Shown one piece after another: positions 38,707 through 48,592 of a stretch of 64,000 nt of DNA. The notes under the pieces were generated by a model. That model did not search any database, was not told the origin of the DNA, and saw only the letters and a program-made list of their open reading frames with translations. The number at the start of each line of letters is the position of its first letter. Position 1 is the stretch's first letter. The stretch spans positions 60,625 through 124,624 of the forward strand of contig NZ_QBKN01000014.1 in NCBI RefSeq assembly GCF_003054175.1, written 5' to 3'. The translations under genes were made by a program, and so were the position numbers. The DNA is from Allosediminivita pacifica (GTDB lineage: Bacteria > Pseudomonadota > Alphaproteobacteria > Rhodobacterales > Rhodobacteraceae).

Positions 38707-40059
38707 TCAGTCCTTCTTGCCCTGGGCAGCCTTGCGGGCGCGCAGCATGTCCATGAGTTTGCGCGCGAAACCGGGCTTGGTGACCTGTTTCGCGCGGCCG
38801 AGGCCGAGCGCGCCGGGGGGCACGTCCTCGGTGATGGTGGATCCCGAGCCGGTCATGGCGCCGTCGCCGACCGAGATGGGCGCGACCAGCATCGTGTCCG
38901 AGCCGATAAAGGCATCGCGGCCGATCTTCGTCTGGTGCTTGAAGACGCCGTCGTAATTGCAGGTGATGGTGCCCGCGCCGATGTTGGTGCGTTCGCCCAC
39001 CTCGGCATCGCCGATATATGTCAGGTGGTTGGCCTTCACACCTGCGGCGAGGGTTGCGTTCTTGATCTCGACGAAGTTGCCGACGTGCACGTCTTCGGAA
39101 AGCTCCGCGCCGGGGCGCAGGCGGGCGTAGGGGCCGACCACGGCGCCGCGGCTGACGTGGCAGCCTTCGAGGTGGGAAAAGGCGCGGATGCGGGCGCCGG
39201 TTTCCACGGTGACGCCAGGGCCGAAGATGACGTTCGGCTCAACCTGCGCATCGCGGCCGATAACCGTGTCCCAGGCGAGGAAGACGGTGTCGGGGGCCTG
39301 CAGGCTCACGCCGTCCTCCATCAGCGCCGCGCGGGCGCGGGACTGGAATTGTGCTTCTGCGGCAGAGAGTTCCGCGCGGGAGTTGATGCCGAGCGTTTCG
39401 CTTTCCGGGCAGCGGACGACGGTGGCCGAAAGGCCGCGGTCGCGGGCGAGGCCGACCACGTCGGTGAGGTAGTATTCGCCAGAGGCGTTGTCGTTTCCCA
39501 CGCCGTCGAGCAATTCGAAGAGCTTGTCGCTGTCTGCTGCAATCACGCCTGAATTACAGAGGTTTATCGCGCGTTCCTCATCCGTTGCATCCTTCCATTC
39601 GACGATGCGCAGGAGGCTTGTGCCCTCCGTCACGAGGCGGCCGTAGCGGCCCGGGTCGGCGGGCTCGAACCCCAGCACGACCACGTCGTGGGTCTGGCGC
39701 GCGGCCTGCATGGCGGCGAGCGTTTCTTCCGAGATGAAGGGCGTGTCGCCGTAGAGCACGATGGCGTCACCGGAAAAGCCGTCGAGCGCGGGGCGGGCCT
39801 GTGCGACGGCGTGGCCGGTGCCGAGCTGTTCCTCCTGCAGGACGCAGGTGGCGTCGGGGTCGTAGGCGCGGGCGCTCGCGGCCACCGCCTCGGCGTCGTG
39901 GCCGGTGACGACCACGGTGCGGTCGGGCGCAAGGGCCTGCCCGGCACGCATGGCGTGCCAGAGCATGGGGGCGTGGGCGATTTCGTGCAGGACCTTGGGG
40001 GTGTCCGACATCATCCGCGTGCCCTTGCCCGCGGCGAGAATGATCAGGGCGGTGCTCAT
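38707..40059 (-). CDS. glmU: bifunctional UDP-N-acetylglucosamine pyrophosphorylase / glucosamine-1-phosphate acetyltransferase
   Basis: A 450-residue two-domain enzyme. The N-terminal nucleotidyl domain starts with LIILAAGKGTRM (5-16) and has VLYGDTPF. The C-terminal left-handed beta-helix (about 250-430) shows repeated hexapeptides and NHLTYIGDAEVGERTNIGAG. First gene of glmU-glmS. It is divergent from the phosphatase at 40165, and the 105-bp gap carries both promoters, none of which I can place. Confidence 0.95.
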   Translation of the reverse strand: MSTALIILAAGKGTRMMSDTPKVLHEIAHAPMLWHAMRAGQALAPDRTVVVTGHDAEAVAASARAYDPDATCVLQEEQLGTGHAVAQARPALDGFSGDAIVLYGDTPFISEETLAAMQAARQTHDVVVLGFEPADPGRYGRLVTEGTSLLRIVEWKDATDEERAINLCNSGVIAADSDKLFELLDGVGNDNASGEYYLTDVVGLARDRGLSATVVRCPESETLGINSRAELSAAEAQFQSRARAALMEDGVSLQAPDTVFLAWDTVIGRDAQVEPNVIFGPGVTVETGARIRAFSHLEGCHVSRGAVVGPYARLRPGAELSEDVHVGNFVEIKNATLAAGVKANHLTYIGDAEVGERTNIGAGTITCNYDGVFKHQTKIGRDAFIGSDTMLVAPISVGDGAMTGSGSTITEDVPPGALGLGRAKQVTKPGFARKLMDMLRARKAAQGKKD

Positions 40060-40164
40060 GGCCTCGGTCCGTTGTTATTTTCTGGCCCCCGTTTTATCCG
40101 AGACGCAGTGCGGGGCAAGCAGACGGCGGTCACGCCTGATTTCCTTATGTGACAGGGGTGGCCC

Positions 40165-40833
40165 ATGCGCTGCGTGATCTTCGATCTGGACGGAACACTG
40201 GCGGACACGAGCGGCGACCTGATCGCCGCGGCGAATGTCTCCTTTGCGGAGATGGGCGCCGCGGTGCGGCTGGACCCGCAGGCGGACGCGGCGACGGCCT
40301 TCCGCGGCGGGCGGGCTATGCTGAAGCTGGGGCTTGCGCGCGAGGGGCGGCTTTCCGACAACGCGGTGGAGGCGTGGTATCCTCGGCTGCTGGAGGCCTA
40401 CGGCGACGAGATCGACCTGCGGACGAAGATCTATCCCGGCGCGATGGAGGCCGTGGAGGCGCTGCGCTCGGACGGCCACGCGGTGGGCATCTGCACCAAC
40501 AAGCCCGAGGCGCTGGCCGAGACGCTGCTGCAGCGATTGGGCGTGCGGTCGATGTTCGACTCGCTCATCGGGGCGGACACGTTGCCGGTGCGCAAGCCCG
40601 ATCCCGCGCCCTTCTGGGCGGCGGTCGACGGGGCCGGCGGGTTCCGGGACCATGCGCTGCTGGTGGGCGATACCGACACCGACCGGCGCACGGCACGGGC
40701 GGCGGGCGTGCCCTGCATCCTCGTGACCTTCGGCCCCGAGGGCGATGCGGTGCTGACGCTGGAGCCTGAGGGCAAGATCGCGCATTTCGATCAGCTGGCC
40801 GCCGAGGTGTCGCGCATCTTCGGCCAGCGTTGA
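40165..40833 (+). CDS. gph: HAD-superfamily phosphatase, phosphoglycolate phosphatase-like
   Basis: A 222-residue HAD hydrolase. Motif I IFDLDGTLAD carries the nucleophile Asp8 and Asp10. Motif II is ICTNKPE, motif III Lys near RKPDPAPF, and motif IV VGDTDTDRRTA. The cap domain (about 15-80) has the size of Gph proteins. Phosphoglycolate is the likely but unproven substrate. It lies 31 bp upstream of the DegT-type aminotransferase on the same strand. Confidence 0.82.
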   Translation: MRCVIFDLDGTLADTSGDLIAAANVSFAEMGAAVRLDPQADAATAFRGGRAMLKLGLAREGRLSDNAVEAWYPRLLEAYGDEIDLRTKIYPGAMEAVEALRSDGHAVGICTNKPEALAETLLQRLGVRSMFDSLIGADTLPVRKPDPAPFWAAVDGAGGFRDHALLVGDTDTDRRTARAAGVPCILVTFGPEGDAVLTLEPEGKIAHFDQLAAEVSRIFGQR

Positions 40834-40864
40834 CGGCGAGGCATCGGAGGCGCAAGACAGGCGC

Positions 40865-42079
40865 ATGACAGAGGTCTTCACAGGGTCCTTCACCCAGCAG
40901 GAACCGATCCCCGAGGCGGGGATCGAGGCGGCGCTTTCCGTGATGCGGAGCGGGCGGCTGCACCGTTACAACACCTGCGAGGGCGAGGTGTCCGAGACCG
41001 CGGCCCTAGAGCAGGAGTTCGCGGCGCTGACGGGCGCGCGCTATTGCCTTGGCGTGGCCTCGGGCGGCTATGCGCTTGGCTGCGCGCTGCGGGCCGTGGG
41101 GGTGAAACCCGGCGACCGCGTGCTGACCAATGCCTTCACGCTGGCCCCTGTGCCCGGCGCCATCGCAAGCGTGGGCGGCGTGCCGGTTTTCGTCGAGGTG
41201 ACCGAGGACCTGGTGATCGACCTCGAGGACCTTGAGGCGAAGGCGGGGCAGGCCGATGTCCTGATGCTGAGCCACATGCGCGGGCATCTGTGCGACATGG
41301 ATGCGCTGATGGAGATCTGCCGCGCGGCGGGGATCACGGTGATCGAGGATTGCGCGCATACCATGGGGGCGACCTGGAATGGCGTCGCGTCGGGGCGGCA
41401 CGGGCTGGTGGGCTGCTATTCCACGCAGACCTACAAGCACGTCAATTCCGGCGAGGGCGGCTTCCTTGTCACCGACGACGCGGAGGTGGCGGCGCGGGCT
41501 GTGATCCTGTCGGGGTCCTACATGCTGTACGAACGGCACGCGGCGGCGCCGGGGCCGGAGGTCTTCGAGCGGGTGCGGCTGGAGACGCCGAACGTGTCGG
41601 GTCGGATGGACAACCTGCGCGCGGCGATCCTGCGCCCGCAGATCGCGAAGTTGGGCGAGCAGGTGGCGCGGTGGAACGCGCGTTACGACGTGGTCGAGGC
41701 GGGCCTCCGCGACACGCCGGGCCTGCGGCAGGTGACGCGCGATCCGCGCGGTGTCTTCGTGGGCTCGTCCTACCAGTTCCTGTTGCCGGAGTGGTCGCCT
41801 GGGGCAGTGGAGGAGGTCGTGACCCGCTGCAAGGCGCGGGGCGTGGAGCTCAAGTGGTTCGGGGCCGAGGCGCCCGTGGGCTATACCTCGCGCTACGACA
41901 GCTGGCATTACGCGCCGAGCGGCCCGCTGCCGCGGACGGACGCGGTGCTGGCTGGACTGCTCGACATGCGGTTACCGCTGACCTTCAGCCTGGACGATTG
42001 CGCGCAGATCGCGCGGATCATCCGGGCCGAGGTCTCGGCCGTCTATCAGGCCGCCGGGGGCACCGACGCGCGGGCGTGA
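40865..42079 (+). CDS. DegT/DnrJ/EryC1/StrS-family PLP-dependent aminotransferase
   Basis: A 404-residue fold-type I aminotransferase of the group that aminates keto-sugars. Asp162 in VIEDCAHTMGA and the PLP lysine Lys191 in YSTQTYKHVNSGEGGF are present. VASGGYALGCALRAVG (64-79) is the phosphate-binding region. Neighbours are a phosphatase and an agmatinase, with no nucleotide-sugar genes, so the substrate is unclear. Its last 34 bp overlap the end of the convergent agmatinase gene. Confidence 0.85.
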   Translation: MTEVFTGSFTQQEPIPEAGIEAALSVMRSGRLHRYNTCEGEVSETAALEQEFAALTGARYCLGVASGGYALGCALRAVGVKPGDRVLTNAFTLAPVPGAIASVGGVPVFVEVTEDLVIDLEDLEAKAGQADVLMLSHMRGHLCDMDALMEICRAAGITVIEDCAHTMGATWNGVASGRHGLVGCYSTQTYKHVNSGEGGFLVTDDAEVAARAVILSGSYMLYERHAAAPGPEVFERVRLETPNVSGRMDNLRAAILRPQIAKLGEQVARWNARYDVVEAGLRDTPGLRQVTRDPRGVFVGSSYQFLLPEWSPGAVEEVVTRCKARGVELKWFGAEAPVGYTSRYDSWHYAPSGPLPRTDAVLAGLLDMRLPLTFSLDDCAQIARIIRAEVSAVYQAAGGTDARA

Positions 42080-43008
42080 AAGACGAAGCCGAGCAGGTTC
42101 ATGAGAAGCTGCGCCGCGAGGATCGAGGTCGATCCGGTGGGGTCGTAGTCGGGCGCGACCTCGACAAGGTCGATGCCGATGACGGGATGCGCCTTGGCCA
42201 CCGCCTGAAGAAGCTCCAGCACCTCGTAGTAGAGAAAGCCGCCATGGCTGGGCGTGCCGGTGCCCGGCGCGATGGAGGGGCAGAAGGCGTCGATGTCGAT
42301 GGTGATGTAGACGGGCGCGCCCTGCGGCAGGCGCGCCGCCGTGGCGAGGGCTCCGAGCGCGCGCATCTGCCGGACCGAGAGGATGTCGGAGCCGCGGGCG
42401 CGGGCATCCTCGTAGCCCTCGCGGGCGGTGGAGCTGACGTTGCGGATGCCCACCTGCGTGAGGCCGCTGACCCAGGGCTTTTCGGCGGCGCGGCGCATGG
42501 GGTTGCCGTGGCCGCGCGTGACGCCGTGCCGTTCGTCGACGAAATCCAGATGCGCGTCGATCTGGAGAAGGTGGAAGGGGGCGTGGTCCTCGTAGGCCTC
42601 GATGCAGGGGATGTTGGTGGAGTGGTCGCCGCCGATGGTGACGGGCAGGGCGCCCGCGGCCAGTGCGGCCGCGACCCCCGCGCGGATGTTGGCGTGGCTT
42701 TGCAGCGTGTCGGTGTGTACGATGTCGGCGTCGCCCATGTCGGCGATGCGCACGCCGTCGAGGTAGGTCACGTCATCTTCGTGGTCGTAGGCGCCGGCGT
42801 GGCCGAAACTGAAAAGCGTCGAGGCCTCGCGGACGCCGCGGGGGCCGAAGCGGGCGCCGGCGCGCCACTGGGTGCCCGCGTCGAAAGGCGCGCCGAGGAC
42901 GGCCACGTCGCAGTCGAGCGCGGCCCAGTCGGCCACGTGGGGCGCGCGGGCGAAGGTGCAGATGCCCGTGAAGGGCAGGTCGAGACGTCCGGTCTGGTAT
43001 CCGTGCAT
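42046..43008 (-). CDS. agmatinase family protein, second copy
   Basis: A 320-residue manganese ureohydrolase with GGDHS (126-130), DAHLDF (151-156) and DIDAFCPSIAPGTGTP (238-253). It differs strongly from the copy at 461-1426 outside the metal motifs, so the two are ancient paralogues, perhaps with different guanidino substrates. I place the start at 43008 (MHGYQTGRLDLPF). A 12-bp palindrome lies 11 bp upstream of it. The gene's end overlaps the convergent DegT-type gene by 34 bp. Confidence 0.87.
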   Translation of the reverse strand: MHGYQTGRLDLPFTGICTFARAPHVADWAALDCDVAVLGAPFDAGTQWRAGARFGPRGVREASTLFSFGHAGAYDHEDDVTYLDGVRIADMGDADIVHTDTLQSHANIRAGVAAALAAGALPVTIGGDHSTNIPCIEAYEDHAPFHLLQIDAHLDFVDERHGVTRGHGNPMRRAAEKPWVSGLTQVGIRNVSSTAREGYEDARARGSDILSVRQMRALGALATAARLPQGAPVYITIDIDAFCPSIAPGTGTPSHGGFLYYEVLELLQAVAKAHPVIGIDLVEVAPDYDPTGSTSILAAQLLMNLLGFVFHARASVPPAA

Positions 43009-43018
43009 GGCAACTCCT

Positions 43019-43030
43019 TGATCGCGATCA
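43019..43030. promoter_or_regulatory. 12-bp palindrome upstream of the second agmatinase gene
   Basis: TGATCGCGATCA is a perfect palindrome ending 11 bp before the start codon, in the 134-bp gap divergent to guaB. Its position suits an operator overlapping the leader or ribosome site, but no regulator is encoded beside it. Confidence 0.4.
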
Positions 43031-43055
43031 CGATTACGCTCGTGCGGCACGGTGA

Positions 43056-44591
<1,536 letters not shown>

Positions 44592-44671
44592 TCGGGCGGA
44601 TCGAGAAACGCTGTCTTAATTGATCCTCTGTTAAGGGTGACTCGGCCCTCGGATTTGGGGCCGGGATCGCT

Positions 44672-44684
44672 GGAGGATCGATTG
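44672..44684 (+). promoter_or_regulatory. ribosome binding site deciding a TTG start
   Basis: GGAGG at 44672-44676 is followed by five bases and TTG (44682-44684). This spacing is ideal and no ATG or GTG nearby is as well placed. Confidence 0.55.
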
Positions 44685-45620
44685 GACAGACAGATGCTGA
44701 AACCGGTCTTCACCAGTCCGCGTGCGCCGGGCGGCTCTTCGACTGACGGGGTGCAGGGTATGCCCGCGGGGACCTCCGGGGTCATGCGCGACGACCGTGG
44801 CGACCTTGGTGCATGGATGGAGCGACTCGCCGACAGGCTGGATCAGATCGAATTCACGCTTGGCGATTCTGTCGAGGCGGCAGGCGAGATGGGCGCAGAA
44901 AGCGATGCGCGGGTCGCCCGCCTCGAGGCGCTGGCGGAGACCCTGGCAGGCGCGCGCGGTGGGCATGATATGCTGGCCCGGCTCGAGCGCGTGGCCGAAG
45001 CGAACGAGGCCGTTGCGGCGCAGCTTGGCGGGCTGAGCGAGGTCATGGCGCTGAGCGACTCGCGGCTTTCGCTGATCGAATCCCGTCTGGATTCGCTTGC
45101 CGCGCGCATTGGTGCCACGCAGGGCCCCGAGATGCTGGACAGGCTCGGCGACCGCATCGCGGACATGCTCGACGGCTTCGGCGAGACCATGGGACAGTTC
45201 AGGCGCGACGTGGCGGCAGAGGCCCGTGCTGCGATCGAGGAGGCCGGGATCTCGGCGGCGGAGGCGGAGCAGACGGCCCTGCTCGCCCGCCTGAACCGCC
45301 AGGTTCTGGCCGCGCTCGGCGGTATCGGCAGTGCGTCGGAGCGGGCGGAGGTGATCCAGCAGGAACTGAAGGCCCTGCTGCTGCAGCTTTCCGAAAGCCA
45401 TGGCACTGTTCCCGAGGCGGCACCAGAACCCGAGCCGGCCGAAACCAAGGCGCTGCGCCGTCTGGCCGTCCTGAACGGACAGATCGCGGCGCGCGTCGAT
45501 GCCCTTGGCGAAGGGCCGGAAGGACCCGCGCTGGTAAAGAGCATTCGTCGGGCCATCGACACGATCCTGAGCGATGCGCGCCCGGCTGTGCGGCGCGACG
45601 ACGAAGCCGCGGAGAACTGA
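44682..45620 (+). CDS. coiled-coil protein of unknown function, probable TTG start
   Basis: A 312-residue acidic, helical protein with no signal peptide. Long stretches (about 35-100, 105-180 and 200-250) carry heptad-like patterns, for example RLADRLDQIEFTLGDSVEA. The last 60 residues hold a small helical unit (ALRRLAVLNGQIAARVDAL). No known domain. I prefer the TTG at 44682 because GGAGG sits 5 bases before it. A GTG at 44637 has no such site. A first ATG at 44694 would leave a 17-base gap. Confidence 0.62.
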   Translation: MDRQMLKPVFTSPRAPGGSSTDGVQGMPAGTSGVMRDDRGDLGAWMERLADRLDQIEFTLGDSVEAAGEMGAESDARVARLEALAETLAGARGGHDMLARLERVAEANEAVAAQLGGLSEVMALSDSRLSLIESRLDSLAARIGATQGPEMLDRLGDRIADMLDGFGETMGQFRRDVAAEARAAIEEAGISAAEAEQTALLARLNRQVLAALGGIGSASERAEVIQQELKALLLQLSESHGTVPEAAPEPEPAETKALRRLAVLNGQIAARVDALGEGPEGPALVKSIRRAIDTILSDARPAVRRDDEAAEN

Positions 45621-45641
45621 GCCGCATCGAGCCACGCGCAT

Positions 45642-45670
45642 AAAAAAGGCCCCCGGTTCCACGGGGGCCT
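45642..45670 (-). terminator. intrinsic terminator of the pyrimidine/ABC transporter operon
   Basis: A perfect 9-bp stem (45647-45655 with 45662-45670) and a six-base loop. On the minus strand it is followed by TTTTTT (45642-45647). It lies 30 bases after the stop codon of the binding-protein gene, and it can also catch the convergent coiled-coil gene. Confidence 0.88.
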
Positions 45671-45700
45671 TGTTCGTTTCAGGCTCGATCCGAGACCGTC

Positions 45701-46693
45701 TCAGTCGGCCAGCGCCTTGTCGGTGACAGCGTGGGTGAAGGCGCCTTCGGGCTCTTTCGTGATCACCGGGTCGGAACCGCCGGCGAGCAGGGTTTCCACC
45801 GTACGCTCGTAGTCCGCCTCGTCCAGGGCGCCTTCGGTGCCGGCGGTGAGCTTGGCGACCTCTTCCATCATGCGGATCTGGTGCTGTTCCGTCTGGGCGC
45901 CGGTCTCGTCGTAGTCGAGCACGATCATGGCCGCTTCCTCGGGGTTCTCCTCGGCCCATTTCCAGCCCTGCATCGAGGCATCCACGAAGCGGGCCATCTT
46001 GTCGACGAAAGCCTCGTCCTCGAGATCGTCCTCGAGCACGTAGAGACCGTCCTCGAGCGTGGCGACGCCCTGGTTCTCGTACTGGAAGGTCACGAGTTCC
46101 TCGGGTGCGACGCCCGCGTCGATGACCTGCCAGTATTCGTTGTAGGTCATGGTGCTGATGCAGTCGGCCTGGCGCTGGAGCAGCGGGTCGACGTTGAAGC
46201 CCTGCTTGAGCACCTCGACGCCGTTTTCGTCGGCGCCGTCGGTGTCGATGCCGAGCTGGCTCATCCACGACAAGAAGGGATATTCGTTGCCAAAGAACCA
46301 GACACCGAGCGTGCGGTTCGCAAGGTCGGCCGGTTCCTCGATGCCGACGTCACCCCAGCAGGTGAGCATCATCCCTGAGGCCTTGAAAGGCTGGGCGACG
46401 TTCACCAGCGGCAGGCCGTTTTCGCGCGCGGCAAGCGCGGCGGGCATCCATTCCACGATCACGTCGGCACCGCCCCCGGCGATCACCTGCGTGGGTGCGA
46501 TGTCTGGGCCGCCGGGCAGGATGGTGACGTCGAGATCCGCCTCGTCGTAGTAGCCGTTTTCGAGCGCCACGTAGTAGCCGGCAAACTGGGCCTGCGTGAC
46601 CCACTTGAGCTGCAGCGTGACCTCGTCCTGCGCCATGGCGGGCGCGGCGAAGGCCAGGGACGCCGCGGCGGCGGCGAGGATATTGCGATGCAT
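45701..46693 (-). CDS. NMT1/THI5-like ABC transporter substrate-binding protein
   Basis: A 330-residue periplasmic binding protein with a signal peptide ending in APAMAQ (residue 22). The mature start VTLQLKWVTQAQFAGYYVAL is characteristic of the NMT1/ThiY group. That group binds pyrimidine-type or sulfonate ligands. Because the operon encodes pyrimidine ring degradation, a pyrimidine or its reduced or ring-opened derivative is the likely ligand, by inference. No thiamine riboswitch is visible. Last gene of the leftward operon, 64 bp after a permease gene. Confidence 0.87.
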   Translation of the reverse strand: MHRNILAAAAASLAFAAPAMAQDEVTLQLKWVTQAQFAGYYVALENGYYDEADLDVTILPGGPDIAPTQVIAGGGADVIVEWMPAALAARENGLPLVNVAQPFKASGMMLTCWGDVGIEEPADLANRTLGVWFFGNEYPFLSWMSQLGIDTDGADENGVEVLKQGFNVDPLLQRQADCISTMTYNEYWQVIDAGVAPEELVTFQYENQGVATLEDGLYVLEDDLEDEAFVDKMARFVDASMQGWKWAEENPEEAAMIVLDYDETGAQTEQHQIRMMEEVAKLTAGTEGALDEADYERTVETLLAGGSDPVITKEPEGAFTHAVTDKALAD

Positions 46694-46757
46694 TGACGAA
46701 CCTCCATGTTGTCGTCGGTGACGGCCCGGGTTGTCCCGGGTCCGGGTTCTGGAACTG

Positions 46758-47603
46758 TCAGCCCCGCTGCGAGGCGTGCCAGTAGGTCAGGCGCTTTTCG
46801 AGGCCGGCAATGATGCCGTAGAAAAGCGTACCGAAGATCGCGGCCACCAAGATGGCGGCCCAGACCATGCCGAGGTCAAGCTGCCCGATGCTGGTCGAGA
46901 TGCGGAAGCCGAGCCCCAGCGTGGGACTGCCGAAAAACTCGGCAACGATGGCCCCGACGAGCGCCAGCGTGGTGCAGACCTTCAGGCCGTTGAAAATGAA
47001 CGGCAAAGCCGCGGGCAGGCGGAGCTTGAGCAGGGTCTGGCCCCAGCTTGAGGCATAGGTGCGCATGAGATCGCGCTGCATGTTGGTCGTGTCCGAAAGC
47101 CCCGCGACGGTGTTCACGAGCATCGGGAAGAAGACCATGAGCACGACCACGGCGGCCTTGGACTGCCAGCCGAAGCCGAACCACATCACGAGGATCGGCG
47201 CGGTGCCCACGATGGGCAGGGCGGCCATGAAGTTGCCCAGCGGCAGCAGGCCCCGGCGCAGGTAATCGTAGCGGTCCACCAGCAGCGCCACGAGGAAGGC
47301 CGCGGCGCAGCCCATGAGGTAGCCCGTAAGCGCCCCCTTGAGGATGGTCTGGACGAAATCGCCCCAGAGCATGCCGAGGTTCTCGGAGAAGGTTGTGGCG
47401 ATCATGCTGGGCGGCGGCAGGATCACGCGGGGCACGTCGAAGCCGCGCACCATGAGCTCCCACATGCCGAGCAGGGTGGCGCCGAAGATGATCGGCACGG
47501 CGAGCGCGCCTGCGCGGGTTGTGCCGCCGGGGCCGTTGGCGATGCGGACGTTGATCGCCCAGCCGGCGGCCCAGAGGATCAGTGCGAAGACGACGAGGCT
47601 CAT
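46758..47603 (-). CDS. ABC transporter permease (SsuC/ThiX type)
   Basis: A 281-residue inner-membrane permease with six hydrophobic segments. The cytoplasmic coupling loop is visible around LMRTYASSWGQTLLKLRLPAA (shown here in part; about residues 178-198). It pairs with the permease encoded just upstream, whose end overlaps its start by 4 bp. The two would form a heterodimeric channel for the NMT1-type binding protein. Confidence 0.88.
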   Translation of the reverse strand: MSLVVFALILWAAGWAINVRIANGPGGTTRAGALAVPIIFGATLLGMWELMVRGFDVPRVILPPPSMIATTFSENLGMLWGDFVQTILKGALTGYLMGCAAAFLVALLVDRYDYLRRGLLPLGNFMAALPIVGTAPILVMWFGFGWQSKAAVVVLMVFFPMLVNTVAGLSDTTNMQRDLMRTYASSWGQTLLKLRLPAALPFIFNGLKVCTTLALVGAIVAEFFGSPTLGLGFRISTSIGQLDLGMVWAAILVAAIFGTLFYGIIAGLEKRLTYWHASQRG

Positions 47604-48592
47604 GTCTGCATCCCCATGCGGGCGAGGGTTTTCCGTTCAAGCCAGCCGAGCAGTCCCACAAGGACTGCGGCAAGGGCGGCGGCGGTCAGAAGCGCGGCCC
47701 AGATCTGCGCGGTCTGGCCGTAGTAGCTTCCCGCCAGCATCCGGGCGCCAAGCCCGCCGCGCTGCACCGGAAGCTCACCCACGATGGCGCCCACGAGGCT
47801 CGCCGCGATGGCGATCTTGAGCGAGGCGAAGAGGTAGGGCACCGAGCTTGGCAGTCGCAGCTTCTGGAGCACGGTGCGGGCGTCGGCGTTGTAGGTGCGC
47901 ATGAGGTCGAGCTGCATCCCGTCGGGCGCGCGCAGGCCCTTCACCATGCCCACGACCACAGGGAAGAAGCTGAGGTAGGCCGAGATCACCGCCTTGGGGA
48001 TCAGACCCTGCACGCCGATGGAATAGAGCACCACGATGATCATGGGCGCCAGCGCCACGATGGGGATGGTCTGGCTGACGATGGCCCAGGGCATGACGCT
48101 CATGTCCATGACGCGGCTGTGCACGATGCCGATGGCGAGCGCCACGCCGAGCACCGCACCGATCAGGAAGCCCACGAAGGTGGCGTTGAGCGTCACGAGC
48201 CCGTGGTAGACGAGGCTGCGGTTCGAGAGGCTGCCCGAGCGGACAAGGCCACGGCGACCGTTGACCTCTTCGCCGATTGTCGAGTCGTAGAGCTCTTCCA
48301 CCACAACGTGCGGCGCGGGCAGGCGCGGACGCGCGGTGGCCCAACTGCCGGCGATGTGCTGCGGGTTGCGCGCCACGAGCGCCCAGTTGGACATGTCGCG
48401 CCGCTCCACCGCGCTTTCGGGGGAGACCACGGCGCCGTCGCGTTCGACCTGCGTGAGCGCTTCCTTGATGTTCATCGGCACCGCGGCGACGTACCAGAGC
48501 GCGATCAGCGCCACGATCATGGGCACGACCGGCGGGATGGGCAGCCGCCGATGCGGGCGCGGAGCGGTGCCTTCTGCCACGGCCTCGCTCAT
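47600..48592 (-). CDS. ABC transporter permease with extended N-terminal periplasmic region
   Basis: A 330-residue permease. The first membrane segment (about 20-42) is followed by about 85 hydrophilic residues before the conserved core. The core has the coupling loop LMRTYNADARTVLQKLRLP (about 228-246). The extra loop should be periplasmic and is missing from the partner permease. Stop overlaps the next gene by 4 bp and its start overlaps the ATPase gene by 4 bp, so translation of the three is coupled. Confidence 0.87.
   Translation of the reverse strand: MSEAVAEGTAPRPHRRLPIPPVVPMIVALIALWYVAAVPMNIKEALTQVERDGAVVSPESAVERRDMSNWALVARNPQHIAGSWATARPRLPAPHVVVEELYDSTIGEEVNGRRGLVRSGSLSNRSLVYHGLVTLNATFVGFLIGAVLGVALAIGIVHSRVMDMSVMPWAIVSQTIPIVALAPMIIVVLYSIGVQGLIPKAVISAYLSFFPVVVGMVKGLRAPDGMQLDLMRTYNADARTVLQKLRLPSSVPYLFASLKIAIAASLVGAIVGELPVQRGGLGARMLAGSYYGQTAQIWAALLTAAALAAVLVGLLGWLERKTLARMGMQT

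Noticed and set aside
46694..46757. Possible thiamine riboswitch before the NMT1-type binding protein gene
   Set aside because: The 64-bp gap lies inside an operon and shows none of the conserved thiamine-element sequence or structure.
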